This document shows, one piece after another, positions 28,019-39,600 of a stretch of 64,000 nucleotides of DNA (position 1 is its first letter; every line of letters begins with the position of its first letter). The stretch spans positions 72,517,057-72,581,056 of the forward strand of contig CP141135.1 in NCBI GenBank assembly GCA_035236585.1. Reading direction: 5' to 3'. A model generated the notes under the pieces. That model worked only from the letters and a program-made list of their open reading frames with translations. It was not told the origin of the DNA and ran no database searches. The translations under genes and the position numbers were made by a program. This stretch comes from Warburgia ugandensis (taxonomy: Eukaryota > Streptophyta > Magnoliopsida > Canellales > Canellaceae).

Positions 28019-29086
28019 CTAGGTAACCTCCCTCTCAATCTCTCCACTCTCATGGATCAATGATCCTAAGTATCGGAAGTGGTCTCTCATGGGGACCTCT
28101 TGGTTATCAATCTTGTCTGGTGCTCCACTCCTACTCTCCTTGCTAAAATTACATTCCATATATTCTGTCTTAGTTCGGCTAATTTTAAATCCTTTCGATT
28201 CTACTGCTTCTCTCCATAGCTCTAGCTTTATGTTGACACCCTCCCTTGTCTCATCAAGTAGGACTATATCGTCTGCAAATAGCATGCACCAAGGAATCTC
28301 CTCATGCAGATGTTTTGTTAACTCATCCATAACTAATGTGAAAAGGTATGGACTTAATGCCGATCCTTGGTGCAATCCGACAGTGACAGGAAAATCACCA
28401 ATCACGCCACTAGTGGTCTTAACATTTGTTACTGCTCCCTCATACATATCTTTAATTATGTCTATATACACCTGAGAAACCCCTTTAACACCTAACACCC
28501 TCCATATTAACTCTCTAGGGACTTTATCATAAGCCTTCTCTAAGTCAATAAAGACCATGTGTAGGTCTTTTCTCCTCTCCCTATATTTCTCTACTAATTG
28601 TCTTAGTAAGAAAAATAGCTTCCATGGTAGACCTTCCAGCATGAAACCAAACCGATTCTCCGATACACTTGTTTCATGTCGTAGCCTCTTCTCAATGACT
28701 CTTTCAAAAAGTTTCATGGTGTGGCTCATAAGTTTGATCCCTCGATAATTAGTGCGACTCTGAATGTCTCCTTTATTCTTATAGATTGGTACAATAGAGC
28801 TTTTCCTCCACTCATCAGGCATTTTCTTTGATTTTATAATCTTGTTAAACAACTTGGTCAACCAAACTACCCCAATATCTCCCATATGCTTCCAAACCTC
28901 TATTGGTATACCATCGTGCCCCATGGCCTTTCCCGATTTCATCTTTCTCAAGGCCTCTTTTACTTCAAGCATTTTAATCCTACGTTCATATCTATAATAT
29001 CCGGTGTTATTTAGATTTATAGTATTTTCAATTCCTCTATTCTCGGGGCCATTGTCATTTAGCAATTTTGGAAGTAGATTTCCCAC
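28019..29086 (-). pseudogene. LINE reverse transcriptase domain
   Basis: A 355-codon block with non-LTR reverse-transcriptase motifs in order: GKAMGHDGIPIEVWK, WRKSSIVPIYKNKGD, NYRGIKLMSHTMKLFE, HMVFIDLEKAYDKVPR, GLHQGSALSPYLFTLVMDEL, and the catalytic WCMLFADDIVLL. The usual QFGFMPGRST-type stretch reads RFGFMLEGLPWKLFF, which suggests two compensating small indels near 28650. RT copies the element RNA at the nicked target. The block ends at an internal stop. Confidence 0.92.
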
Positions 29087-29161
29087 CTTTGTTTGATCTC
29101 GGCGTCTTTGACTAATACCCTTTGATCATCGCTTCTAATGCACCTAACATGCTCTAAGTCC

Positions 29162-29458
29162 TTACTCTTCTGTTTCTCTTACCTTTGCAAGTTTAAACAC
29201 ATCTTTCTCACCTTCTCTTGTTCCTAGTCTATTATAGAGCTCATCATATGCTTTAAGTTTAGCCTCACTTACTATTCTCTTAGCAACGTTTTTAGCATTC
29301 TTATATTGTTCATAGTTTTCATTATTTCTAATCTTACGCCATGCTTTAAAATGCATTCGTTTTTCTTTAATAGCTTTTACCTTTGTTTCATTCCACCACC
29401 ATGTTTCCTTTGTTAATAGCCTTTTACCTTTAGATACTCCTAAGACATCTTTTGCCAC
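29162..29458 (-). pseudogene. LINE ORF linker between endonuclease and RT
   Basis: A 98-codon block starting AKDVLGVSKGKR, with ETWWWNETKVKAIKEKR and a lysine-rich helical region. This matches the linker that follows the endonuclease in RTE-type ORFs. Frame breaks on both sides separate it from the endonuclease (29496) and RT (29086) blocks. Confidence 0.8.
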
Positions 29459-29495
29459 TTTCTTAATGGACTCACCATATTAGTCCACATGGTAT

Positions 29496-30335
29496 TTACT
29501 GCGTTTCATAATTCCAATTTCCTTCTACCATCAACTTATTTTTGAATGAGGTTATTTTCTCTCCTTTTAAGTTCCACCACTTAGTTTTTGGATGTGTATT
29601 AAGTTCGGTTCTTTTACTCCATCTTTTGATATGAATATCCATAACCATTAACCTATGTTGTGAGGTTAAACTCTCATAGGGTATCACCTTACAATCCTTA
29701 CATATAGATCGTTCATTATTCCTAAGTAGAAAAAAGTCTATTTGGCTTTTATGAAGTCCACTTTTAAAGGTTATTAAGTGTTCATCCCTCTTCTTAAAGA
29801 GTGTATTTGCAATGGATAGGTTATATGACAAAGCAAAATCGAGGATATTCTCCGCCATCTCGTTTCGTTCACCTATACCATACCCTCCGTGTATTCTATC
29901 ATATCCTTCCTTATCTTTTCCTACATGGCCATTTAAGCATGCTCCTATAAATATTCCCTCAGTGTTGGGAATTTCTTGCATGACTCCCTCCATATCTTCC
30001 CAAAACTGTCTCTTAATTATATCTTGTAGCCCTACTTGTGGTGCATATGCACTTATAATATTTATAATCTGCTCTCCTAGAATCATTTTTATTATGATTA
30101 TTCTATCACTGATTCTTTTAACGTCCACAACTTTATCCTTTAATTCCTTATCCACTATTATTCCTACGCCATTTCTATTATTGTCCTTTCCTACGTACCA
30201 TAATTTATACCCATCTATTTCTCTAGCTTTAGCCCCTTTCCACTTGGTTTCTTGGATACAAGCGATGTTGACTCTCCTACGTTTTATCGTGTCTACTAAC
30301 TCCAAACTCTTACTGTCAATGTCCCTATATTCCAT
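29496..30335 (-). pseudogene. LINE apurinic/apyrimidinic-type endonuclease domain
   Basis: A 279-codon block with the endonuclease motif order: VNIACIQETKWKG (QET catalytic Glu), GVGIIVDKEL, NIISAYAPQ, a GACLNGHVG segment where relatives have GDxN, and SQIDFFLLR. The enzyme nicks target DNA to prime reverse transcription. The catalytic Asp of the GDxN motif reads Cys here, so the domain is likely inactive. A short MEYRDIDSKSL start follows a 5' region rich in repeats. A terminal SQHRLMVMDI is the usual SDHR motif with Asp changed to Gln. Confidence 0.9.
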
Positions 30336-30410
30336 GTAGCGATGCGAATCTTATGATTTGGAGATTCCCTATTTACTATCGCCTTTCTCGACCTCCATGG
30401 TATGAACCCA

Positions 30411-30612
30411 TGTCCACTTTTCACTGCACAGGGTTCTGATGCAGCGCGTCGCTTCCGAGGGGACGCTCTAGCAGCCCTTGCCCATTTTTCACTACACCCG
30501 GGATCCGATGTAGCGCGTCGCTTCTGGGAGAACGCCCTAGCAACCCTTGCCTATTTTTCACCGCATCCGGGATCCGATGCAACGCGTCGCTTATGGGGAA
30601 CGCCCTAGCTTG
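30411..30612 (-). repeat. 69-bp tandem repeat, three copies, in the LINE 5' region
   Basis: The landmark GATG(C/T)A(G/A)CGCGTCGCTT recurs at 30438, 30507 and 30576, an exact 69-bp period. The unit is a multiple of three and stays open on both strands. On the element strand it reads repeated S-DALHRIP-VVKN-QGLL-type peptides. Its GC content is above that of the flanking DNA. Confidence 0.9.
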
Positions 30613-30644
30613 AGCGAATTTCAGATTTCGATTCATGTCATGTT

Positions 30645-31045
30645 GGGGTTGCCATAGTTTTAAAAGCTGAAGATGATTTTCATTAAAATCATGAAAATCA
30701 TTACAATCATTAAAATCATTAAAATCATCTTCAGCTTCACCCTTGCCGGCTGGCTACCTGACGCAAGGGTGGCCATATTTTTAGAAGCTGAAGATGATTT
30801 TCATTTCTCCCTCACAAACTAATATACAAATGTATATTTATTTGTAAGAAAGAAATAATAGAATCATCTTCAACTTCCCCCTTGCCGGCTGGCTACCTGA
30901 TACAAGGGTTGCCATCTTTTAAGAAGCTGGAGATGATTCTCATTTCTTCCTCACAAACTAATATACAAATGCATATTCATTTGTAAGAAAGAAATAATAG
31001 AATCATCTTCACCTTCCCCCTTGCCGGCTGGCACCTGACGCAAGA
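30645..31045 (-). repeat. Tandem foldback monomers in the LINE 5' end
   Basis: Three monomers begin near 30648, 30769 and 30908 (spacing about 121 and 139 bp). Each has a left arm like AGCTGAAGATGATT and a right arm like AATCATCTTCAGCT (30665-30680 with 30721-30736; 30785-30799 with 30862-30876; 30923-30937 with 31000-31014). Each is followed by CCTTGCCGGCTGGC(TA)CCTGA(C/T)(G/A)CAAG, itself partly palindromic. The arrangement resembles the 5' monomer arrays of some LINEs, which can carry promoter activity. That role is not shown here. Confidence 0.85.
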
Positions 31046-31121
31046 CCCTCCTCCTTTTTTATCCGGGCTTGGGACCGGCATTGGCGGAGTTAAAATAACT
31101 CTTTTTATCTTTCTTTGAAAT

Positions 31122-32433
31122 GAATCATAAAATTGTACACATTTCCTGTGGTTTTTGCGTTACTGGGCAGTGTTAGTACTGCCTTGATCAGGTGGTTTTT
31201 GCGGTCAGTGGTGTTGTTGCACTGCTTAGTCAATGTTGTTGGCCATGTTATTGACTGTAATTGAACTGCTGAGAGCAAGTTGGAAAGCCCTGTTGGGTAG
31301 CAGAGTCAAGCATTGTTTGTGCAATATGCTTGGATCAGATGAAATCTTTTTGTTCTTTGGATTTGAAAAATGGACCCCCAAATTGCACAACTAACTGAGG
31401 TTCTGTGGTTTCTTTGTCATTATTTTCTCCCTGGTCAAATTCCAGTTGCTGGTTAGGCATCATGTTGACTGAATTCTGCAATGATGTGAATAAGCATTTC
31501 CTTTGACAAGAAGTGGAATAACTTATAGTCAAGTAGGTAGTTTGTGGCTTGTTTGCCGGCTCAAGTAATCATAAGAAGATGTTGAAGGAGATGCTCTCTA
31601 TTGTATGGCAAGTATAAGAAATAAGTAGGAGCTGGAGAACATCCTTTCATTAGGAAGGGCCATTTTACGGTAGCTTTTGTGCTGCATAAGAAGTCAATCA
31701 CATATGTAATTTTGGAAAGGTCACTGAAGAAAAGCACTGGTTTACGATCCTTGAAACATGGAAGTTCTTATTGGAAGCTAGTTGCTGCTGCCAAATATTT
31801 GACTTCCAACAGAAATACTCCTTTTTTTTTTTGAGGTTTTCTGCCTAATCATTGAATTTCCTTTTTATGAACTGGCGGTTTTATGCTCACTTTTGTCATT
31901 TTCTGTAATTTTGAATGAGTCAGTAGTTAAGGCAGTCTGGCCAAGCAGGTGAACTTGGCAGAAAAGGGAAGTACAAATGAGATAAGGTTCTTGTTAGCAA
32001 CTAACTGTCTATTTTGTTTCAGCTTTTGAATTCTATGTTGTATGGTTCTTGTGGCTTCTTTTTCAGCAAATGGTGAGTCGAATGTAGTCTGGCATCTAAT
32101 GTGCATTGCATAAGCGCTAGACTCTTACGGGTGAGCTTTTGTTTCTGAATAGGGATGTATCTGAAAGCTGATAAGCACCTGTGTATTCGTCTTATTAGTT
32201 CCTAGATTGTTGGAAGCTTGTGATCGAGGTGATCTTCAATTTTTTAGACCCAAAGTTTGCCGATCCAAATAAATATGCATGTTTTTAAGGAATTTGATAT
32301 TACGAATTCTAAGTTTGATGTCCTAGGATGAATTCACTGCCAAAAGCCCCTGTTATTATGTCTTTGTCTAATAATATTTGTTTTCCATTTTCATTTTCTC
32401 TAGAAATATTTGATTTATATTTATTGTCAACAG
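31122..32433 (+). other. Distal part of the PDCD2-like leader intron
   Basis: No gene or mobile element is recognised. It ends at a clear acceptor (TTATTGTCAACAG, ending 32433). An extra small untranslated exon near 32066 cannot be excluded. Confidence 0.5.
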
Positions 32434-32441
32434 GATAGAAG

Positions 32442-35150
32442 ATGATAGGATTCACTTTAGGCATGCCTGGGCCATGGGCGAAGGATAATTATGAAGCCTG
32501 TGATCATTACACAACTAAAATTGGTGGACTACCTGTGAGTAGCTGACAAGTGTCTGTTAAAATCAATCTTGGAACTGATGTTGTCATCAGCCTATAAGCA
32601 TATTCTGGCTCTGCTTTACAGGATTGGCCTGTCCCTGAAATGGGCAAAACACCTGGTTTACTCAGGTGTGGTGTGTGTGGAAGGAGATGTTGTCTTGTTG
32701 CACAGGTCATTGTTCATTTGCTTCAAATGTTAGTCCATATCTTTATATTTGCAGAGCAACCTTATAAGCTCTAATTTTATTTTATTTTTTTTCTCTTCAC
32801 AGGTTTATGCACCTGTTGCAATTGATGGTTTGAACATTGAAGAACGTACTATATATGTCTTTGGTTGCCTGATGCCAAAATGTGGAAGCAGCCCTCTTAG
32901 GTCTTTATCTTTTTCCTCTCTCTCTCTTTTTCTTCTTCTTTGCTGTTTTCTTTATGGTAGGAGGCAATGGTTTCATAAGAGATTAGGACCTTTTCATTTT
33001 TCATGTTTTGCTGCTACTATTATATTGCCTTAATATTCTACAAATGAGAAATAGGCTACCCTAAAATTTTGTCGTTCTGTTTGGCAAAATTTTGCAGTTG
33101 GCGTACAATTCGAGTTCAGAAGGCCTGTAGTGAAGATAAATTTGGTGCTACCAGCAAAGAAGTGGCTCCATCAACACCTTCGTGTGAGTCAATTTCAAAT
33201 GCCGATAACTCCTGGGAAAAGGATTCAAAGAGACAAGGTTCTGATGAAGAGGAAGTTGATGATGGAAGCGATGAGGATTTAGATTTCCAGGCACTAGGCA
33301 GGGCGCTTATGGAAGCTTCAACTCAGTTTTCTCCCACCACGAAACAAAAAGGTCACAGACAATCTAAGACTGTGGCAAAGAGCTCCCATGTAAAACCGAG
33401 CATTAGACCTAAAGATGCCAGCATACCAGGTATGCTGATTGTGTTGAAATATGTATGTTCTAAATGACAAAGCAATGCAGTTTTTAGTAATGGATCAACC
33501 AATTGTAGATATTTACAGTTCCGATCTCCATTCAGTTATTGTCTAAGATGATTGTGTATGTTTCATCTGTGCTTGTTAGTTAATGTCTATTGTTGATTGC
33601 AGTGGTACCTTGCTTTTATACATATTCTCAGGAGGAGCCTTCTTTGAATCATATCAGTGCCATTTCTGCCAAATACTCTTCCCTTTCTATCAAAGAGAAT
33701 CCAGTGGATGCTGATGATCATGGAGAGGAAGAAACATGGAATGGAGAAGCTTATGAGTATGATAGAGCTTTGGATGTTGACAGGACATATCTGAAATTCA
33801 AGAAACGGATGGATGCATGTCCTGAGCAATGCTTTAGGTATGTAGAACTGTAGGGATTTTTCTATGCCTGAAATGTCTGAATTCGTTGAAAGATGGAAAC
33901 AATTGTTGCTCATGTTTGTTTGGAATCACACTTTCGAGAGTGCTTTTTTGTTTCTACCATTAAACATTATGAAAGAATAAGAACTGTCTAAATGATTGTT
34001 AAATTACATGCTGGGCCTTACTGATCATGGGACAAGACTGCCCTTGGTTGGTACTTATCCAGGGAAGACCAACCTATTTGTAAACTATATGAACGTTTAT
34101 TGCCTGATTAACTCTGTCATCTTTGGTTCTAGTTTGTTCCTATTTTGTTTATATGGTGTTCTCTCCAGTCAGTAAACCCTATAAGGAATATAATCACGGT
34201 GTCAAAACTCAAAATGTGCACACATTGTGAACTTTGCAAAAACGAGTCTACTCAGTGTCCATGACAAAAATGTGAAAATATAATTTTTTATTACGGGCAG
34301 GAACGTCTGTTGGTAAAAGTATATTTTATTATTATCGGCAAAAAACATCCACCGGCAAAGCTATTTTTCCTTGACTCAGCAAAATGCAGCCTACTCTTAG
34401 ATGCAAAATGCAGAAAGTTAAAAACTGCATTGACTCGACTAAGTTCTGAGTCGATGCGGTGCATTTCGATACCATGAATATAATAATATGTTGGTTGTTA
34501 GCATCTTGTTGGCAAGTTCTCATGTATTTCCTTATTTTTTCTTTGCTCAGGTATTCATTTGGTGGTGAGCCACTCTTGGCTGCAGCAAAAAATGAAGAAC
34601 CTGGGACTTGCAGTCTTTGTGGTGCACCCCGATGCTATGAGATGCAGCTCATGCCTCCTCTTATATATTTTCTACAGGAAGCTGCTGATATCTCATTGGA
34701 GCAGTCATTGAATGATTGGAGTTGGATGACTCTGATTGTGTACACTTGTTCCAAGGTTTGTATATTTATGCTCACTGTGTATCTAAAAAGATCTAATTAT
34801 CTGAGGCCGGTCTGGTTACTGCAATATCTGTCATCATCATCATAAGACCCTATCCCAATCCGGTGTCGGCCACATGACTTTTGTTCCTCCATTCTCCTCT
34901 ATTAAGTGTCATACTGCAATTCCTGTCCAAGTGTTAAATACTTTTATCATACGATTACCAGTGAATAACCATTACAGTTCAATTCTTTTCGTCACTACAT
35001 GTGAATTAAGATAGCCGTCCCTGCTGATAATTCAACTGCTTTACCTGCAAGCTGTGTTTGCAGAGCTGTTCTGTCCCACTGCATGAAAAGAGATGCGACG
35101 GCAATGGATGGACTGTCGTGGAGGAGGCTACCTTTGTGCAGTATGAGTAG
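32442..35150 (+). CDS. PDCD2L: PDCD2/PDCD2-like (Zfrp8/Tsr4 family) protein
   Basis: Seven exons with GT-AG junctions: 32442-32534, 32622-32705, 32803-32900, 33098-33429, 33603-33837, 34551-34755, 35064-35150. The sum is 1134 nt, giving 377 residues plus TAG. The start [13 protein letters not shown] and [13 protein letters not shown] match the family N-terminus. A zinc-binding cluster CGVCGRRCC lies at 47-55. An acidic middle ([16 protein letters not shown]) follows, then the PDCD2 C-terminal domain: [47 protein letters not shown], ending TFVQYE. Proteins of this family act as dedicated chaperones or adaptors for ribosomal protein uS5 (Rps2) and 40S assembly in yeast and animals; the same role is inferred here. 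Arabidopsis At5g64830 is the closest I recall. Start choice: first ATG after the leader acceptor, with conserved residues immediately downstream. Intron 6 contains a LINE tail. Confidence 0.95.
34831..34914 (-). mobile_element. RTE LINE 3' tail fragment
   Basis: About 84 nt: (ATC)n, then ACCCTATCCCAATCCGG, GTCGGCCACATGA, and CCTCCATTCTCCTCTATTAA. This matches the extreme 3' end of the 27484-31102 family. It lies in the last intron of the PDCD2-like gene, antisense to it. Confidence 0.85.
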
Positions 35151-35567
35151 TCATGGCATAGCTCTGCTGGCATGCTTCTCTTGACTGTTCCATGGTGGAA
35201 GAGTTCTGTTGATGTGAGTTGGAGAGAGTTCCTTATGATTTGTTCCCTTGATTCCAGCCGGCTTTTTAAAATTATATATGTGAAATGTTGCATTGTAAGC
35301 AGGTATAAATTGCAGTAAAATTTTGGTAGGGTGGATCCACTTAGTTTACAATGCAACCCATGTTCTTCCCATCATTCTTTGTCATTTTTACTACTTGTTT
35401 TGTGGAGCGACTTATTGGATGTTTTGGTTACAAAATTGATCATATTTCATGCTCTAGTTATGAAAATATGGCTTGTTTCTGCCAAGTAAATGCTTTGCCA
35501 ATTGCTTTTCCATCTCTCTGAACTGAAAGAGGCGAGTTGCAACAAGGTACCTGTGCTAGGAGGTGTT
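35151..35567 (+). other. 3' untranslated and flanking sequence of the PDCD2-like gene
   Basis: T-rich sequence after the stop codon. No single strong polyadenylation signal stands out. The transcript end is not determined. Confidence 0.4.
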
Positions 35568-35660
35568 GCAGCCCTGTGCACAAAGCTCCTCTGCAGGGTC
35601 CTGGGAAAGGGGCAGACCGCAAGGCTCTATAGTATACAGCATTAACTTACATTTTTCACA
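35568..35660 (-). mobile_element. Au-type SINE, 5'-truncated
   Basis: On the minus strand: GTAAGTTAATGCTG, CTTGCGGTCTGCCCC, CCCAGGACCCTGCAGAGG and GTGCACAGGGCTGC. The tRNA-like half is absent. It lies just downstream of the PDCD2-like gene. Confidence 0.7.
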
Positions 35661-35720
35661 GCCAAGTGGGGAGAAGAACTAAAAATGCTGCAAATATAAA
35701 TGATAAATCAAATAGATGAT

Positions 35721-36034
35721 TTTACTAGCACTTTGTTTACCCCGATGTTGCTGCCACCATCAGATGAATTTGTTAGGATGATCGAGTAGTTGGATAAATC
35801 ATAGGGATCAAAGAGCATAATGTTAAGAGTTTTTGTTGCCCTGGATATCTAATAAATGATCAATCCCATACACGGTCATCGATCCATCATCGTATACAGG
35901 TGTGTCGTTTACTAGCACTTTGTTTACCGAGATGTTGCCGCCACTATTAACTGATTTTGTTGCACTGGTCGACTAGTTGGATAAAATAGTAGGAATCAAA
36001 GAGCCTAAAGTTAGAGTTTATAGTCGCTCAGGAG
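35721..36034. repeat. Direct repeat, about 125-bp units 188 bp apart
   Basis: ACTAGCACTTTGTTTACC occurs at 35723 and 35911, followed in both by GATGTTGC(T/C)GCCAC, GTAGTTGGATAAA (or CTAGTTGGATAAA), ATCAAAGAGC and a TTAGAGTTT-like segment. Non-coding; origin unknown. Confidence 0.75.
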
Positions 36035-36633
36035 TTAACTGGAGAGGGACAAAATGATAAGAATAAAAAATTGGTGCACTGATATGTAACATGGCGTGGG
36101 ACAGATCTACAGGACCCTCTCGTTGCCATATGGTGTTTAGACTTTACTTTTTCTCCTTTCTTTTTGTTCTAATATTTGTTCTTGAAGGTCTTCCTTTTTA
36201 TGTAAAAGCAAACTCTCCAAATTTAAAATACACCCTTCATGCAGTATGGATAATCACAACCATAGAACTTGGCAAATAATTCAAAATGTATCACTTGACT
36301 TGCCGGAGATTATCTCATTCAATGGCCTTAAAGAGTTCCAGTAGATCATGGACTTGGTGCACAAATCATGTCATTTACAAACATTCATTTTGTGATTGGA
36401 AGAATCCTTTATAATAGCTTAGTCCCAAGGCTATTTCAAAGTTTCTAAACTATTCATTTCTAAGTACAACATGTCATATGCTATTTAGATGTTAGAATTA
36501 TCTAAACCACGTGTCTTTTGATATATACAGGACATCTACATCTGAAGAAAAGAGATGAACGAGTTAGATCTTTTAATGGTGGGGTTCAGAAAATGTGGTT
36601 GCTAGATAGTGCAGTCAGTTTAGCATTCCTCTT
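36035..36633. other. Intergenic stretch, nothing recognised
   Basis: AT-rich with short chance frames only. Confidence 0.4.
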
Positions 36634-39600
36634 TATAATATCCTTAATTTTTAGGATAAAATAGAAAAATTTTAAATAAATTAAAATAAAAATTTATAGA
36701 TGGAAATTTTTCCTAAAAACATAAGAGTTAGAAAGTGCTCGTCGATATGAGTCCAACGCCACTAAGAACGCAAAAAACGGAACTCAAACAAGGTAGTTAT
36801 GAGCCGTCAAAGTTGCAAAGGCAAATTGGTCTTTTGACAGAAACGTGTTACATAGGGGTCCAAATTGATAACGGCACCCCTGTCTTCCACACGTCTCTAC
36901 CAGTCCGTCGAAATCGCCAGAGAGATGTGGAAAGAGACGTCTGGGGAAGAGTTTCTATTCCCCTAGGACTCTAAACCCTATATCTATGCTTCTCTAGGAG
37001 TCAAAACGCTCCACTTTGAGTATTTCTCCGAGTTTTCACTCAGAACCCTAGCCATGCAAAGCTTTGATTTTTTCGGCGACTGGAACCCCGGCAACACGAG
37101 CAACCACGGCTAGGTGCAAGGTAAGCTTTAATACTCCGTTTTCCCGTATTTATTAAATAGAAAAATTATTAGAAAAACATTTAAAAATTAGAATTTTTTG
37201 TTTTTTTGTTTTTAGGAATTTTGTGCACGCTACTATTGGAGCGTGATTTCATGGATCAAACCTCATCCATTTAGAAATTGCACCGTCCAACTAGTGTACA
37301 AGAGACCTAAGAGCAAACCCTTTAAATTTGGGAGTGATCCAACGGTGGATTTCTCCAGAAAATGCAAAAACCAGTACCTAGGGATGATTTTAGGAACTTG
37401 GGAAAAATTATTTAAAAACCATGGTTTTTGGCAAAATCAGTGCAAAAGGAGGGCATAAATGGATTCTAGAGAGAATTCTAAAGAAAATGGCACAAAAATC
37501 ACGCAAAACGGAGCTCTGTAGTTCCGCCGGAGACGACCGGAATCCGGTCGTCTTCTTTGGCGTCGTCAACAGCGTAGGCGCCGTGGTGCTGACGCCAGGA
37601 CGCACTCAAGGACACACGGGAGACGACGTCAAACAACGTTGTCGTCGCACGCATGCAAAAAGACGCCGATAGGCGGTCACGGTGGGTCTGGGACGCTACG
37701 CGTCCTGGCGACCGTGACGCACGCGGTGTGCGTCACGGTGCTGAAGACGCACGGCACGCGTCCCGTGCAGCGTCTGCGTGTCGGTGTGTCTTCGTGGCGC
37801 CGGTATAAGCAGGTGTAAACCGGCGGAAAAGGGAGCCGCCGGTATAAACCACCTTATGGTGGTCCGGCAGGCCCCATTTGAAGGTAGTTTTTACTAAAAC
37901 TTGATTTCTGGAAGCGAGAGAGGTCCAAATCAAGATCCGAAAGAGGCGTTGTGACCGTATTGACGACGCGGACCTAGTTTTAACTTAAAAACTTAGAAAT
38001 GACCACTTTTTATTTAGAAAAATATTAAAATAGTGATGTGACATGTACAGGTGCACTTGAATATACCAGTTAAAGGGAGTTTATTAGCAAGCTAGTGGTC
38101 TCACACTGAGGTAGGTGACGACAACTAATGTTTTGCCTTGATTTTTAAACCATGTTTAAACATAGCATCATGTGTGATTGTGTTTTAAATTACAATTATT
38201 ATTTACCGTGGATTTCATGCGACATTGAGTACAGGATGGTTATTCCAAATTGAAATCTTTTACTGAATAAACTTATTTTAAATGCTTTTACAAGCATGAT
38301 GTAAATTAGTTATGCTTAATTAGAGACTTATTTCTTATTATATATATATATATATATATATAGAAAATGCATGGGTTTACATGGAAATGAGAATAGAGGC
38401 TTACTAGCTGGTCCTTTTATAGGCTAACCCTAGGATAAGGGGCATGTCTTGGGGATTGCAAGCTATAAGTGCTCTTGAGTTTTAGCATATACATATGATT
38501 TTCGTGTTTTATATCTGATGACGGGTACTCTCGCCCGGTGGGCGTCATGCTAGGAGGGATAGGGCCGGCCACCCACCTTCCGAGATTATGATGTGATGAT
38601 TTTGTGATATGATAGACACCTGCCCATATATGGCATTCGGTAGGGGTTTGGTAACATGGATAGTCCACATTACCGGTCTGAGCCTTTCCATGGGGACAGA
38701 CGCTAAGTCTCCCGTTATGGTGTCAACGGAGAGCGGTGGTGGTTTATACCCATTGAGGGTTGCCACTGCAGCATGATGACCCATATTTTTGTTATGTGTG
38801 CATGTATGATGAGCATGGTTATGGAATTTATGCCTGGGTGTGACGACATTCAGAAGTTGACTATGAGTACTCCTGATCAGTGATATTAGTACGATGGTGG
38901 GACCCATTACCTTAGGGTGCCCTTATTCTTGTTGTATGCTCCATTTTATTGATTCATGTCATGTTTTAACTCCGTAAATTACATGTTTTAGCATATGGAA
39001 TAAATTGGCATTTATTTGAACATGGCATTATGATATCATTATTTTCATAAATGTTAGACTTTTCATCAGAGTTGTTCATTATTTCTTTCATTTATTATAT
39101 TAATTGTCTATGTACCTACACAAGCGATGGCTTGTTGAGGCATTGTTTTGTTTTGCAATGCCTTAGATCTTGAGCGCGACATCAGGAAAGGAAAAGTTGT
39201 TGATAAACCTTGAGAGCTGCTGAAGACTAGTTTTCCCTATAATTTTAGACAGTGATGTGAGTCATTAGAGAAGATTATCATTTGAATTTTTATTATGGAT
39301 TACATACTTTTTATTTGGATGTGATTTAGATGTTTGAACATATGTTGGATATTTATATGGGATGTTATGATGGATAGACCCTGGGCCATATTATTATTGT
39401 GTTTTGGACATCTATTTGATTTAAAATAAAGGCGCCAATTTATTTGACGTTGATTTATATGCAGATTGTTTTATTTATGTTTAAATTACATATAGGCCAT
39501 TTTAAGAAAGGAAAACTAACACCCGGAGTTTTAAGATAGGTTTTAGTAAAATATTAAATAAAGCTTTTCTCATGGGATCCCAAATGCTCTTATTTAAAAT

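Larger units (their letters stand above)
27465..31121 (-). mobile_element. Full-length RTE-clade LINE with 19-bp target-site duplication
   Basis: The element runs 31102 down to 27484 (3619 bp) on the minus strand. Perfect direct repeats TTTTATCTTTCTTTGAAAT flank it at 27465-27483 and 31103-31121. Order on the minus strand: a 5' region with foldback monomers and a 69-bp triplicated unit, an apurinic/apyrimidinic-type endonuclease, a linker, a reverse transcriptase with FADD catalytic box, a C-terminal segment ending RGRPKRTWIEVVRKDL...VADP, and a (GAT)n tail in place of poly(A). The microsatellite tail and single endonuclease-RT layout are typical of RTE elements. The reading frame is broken at several points, so this copy cannot make an intact protein. 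It lies antisense in the first intron of the PDCD2-like gene. Confidence 0.96.

Noticed and set aside
29812-30339. 175-codon plus-strand frame opposite the LINE endonuclease
   Set aside because: It is the antisense shadow of the conserved endonuclease frame.
36084-36094. TGTAACATGG as a possible LTR left end
   Set aside because: It does not pair with the LTR right end at 39651. The 36634 end matches the inverted terminus much better.
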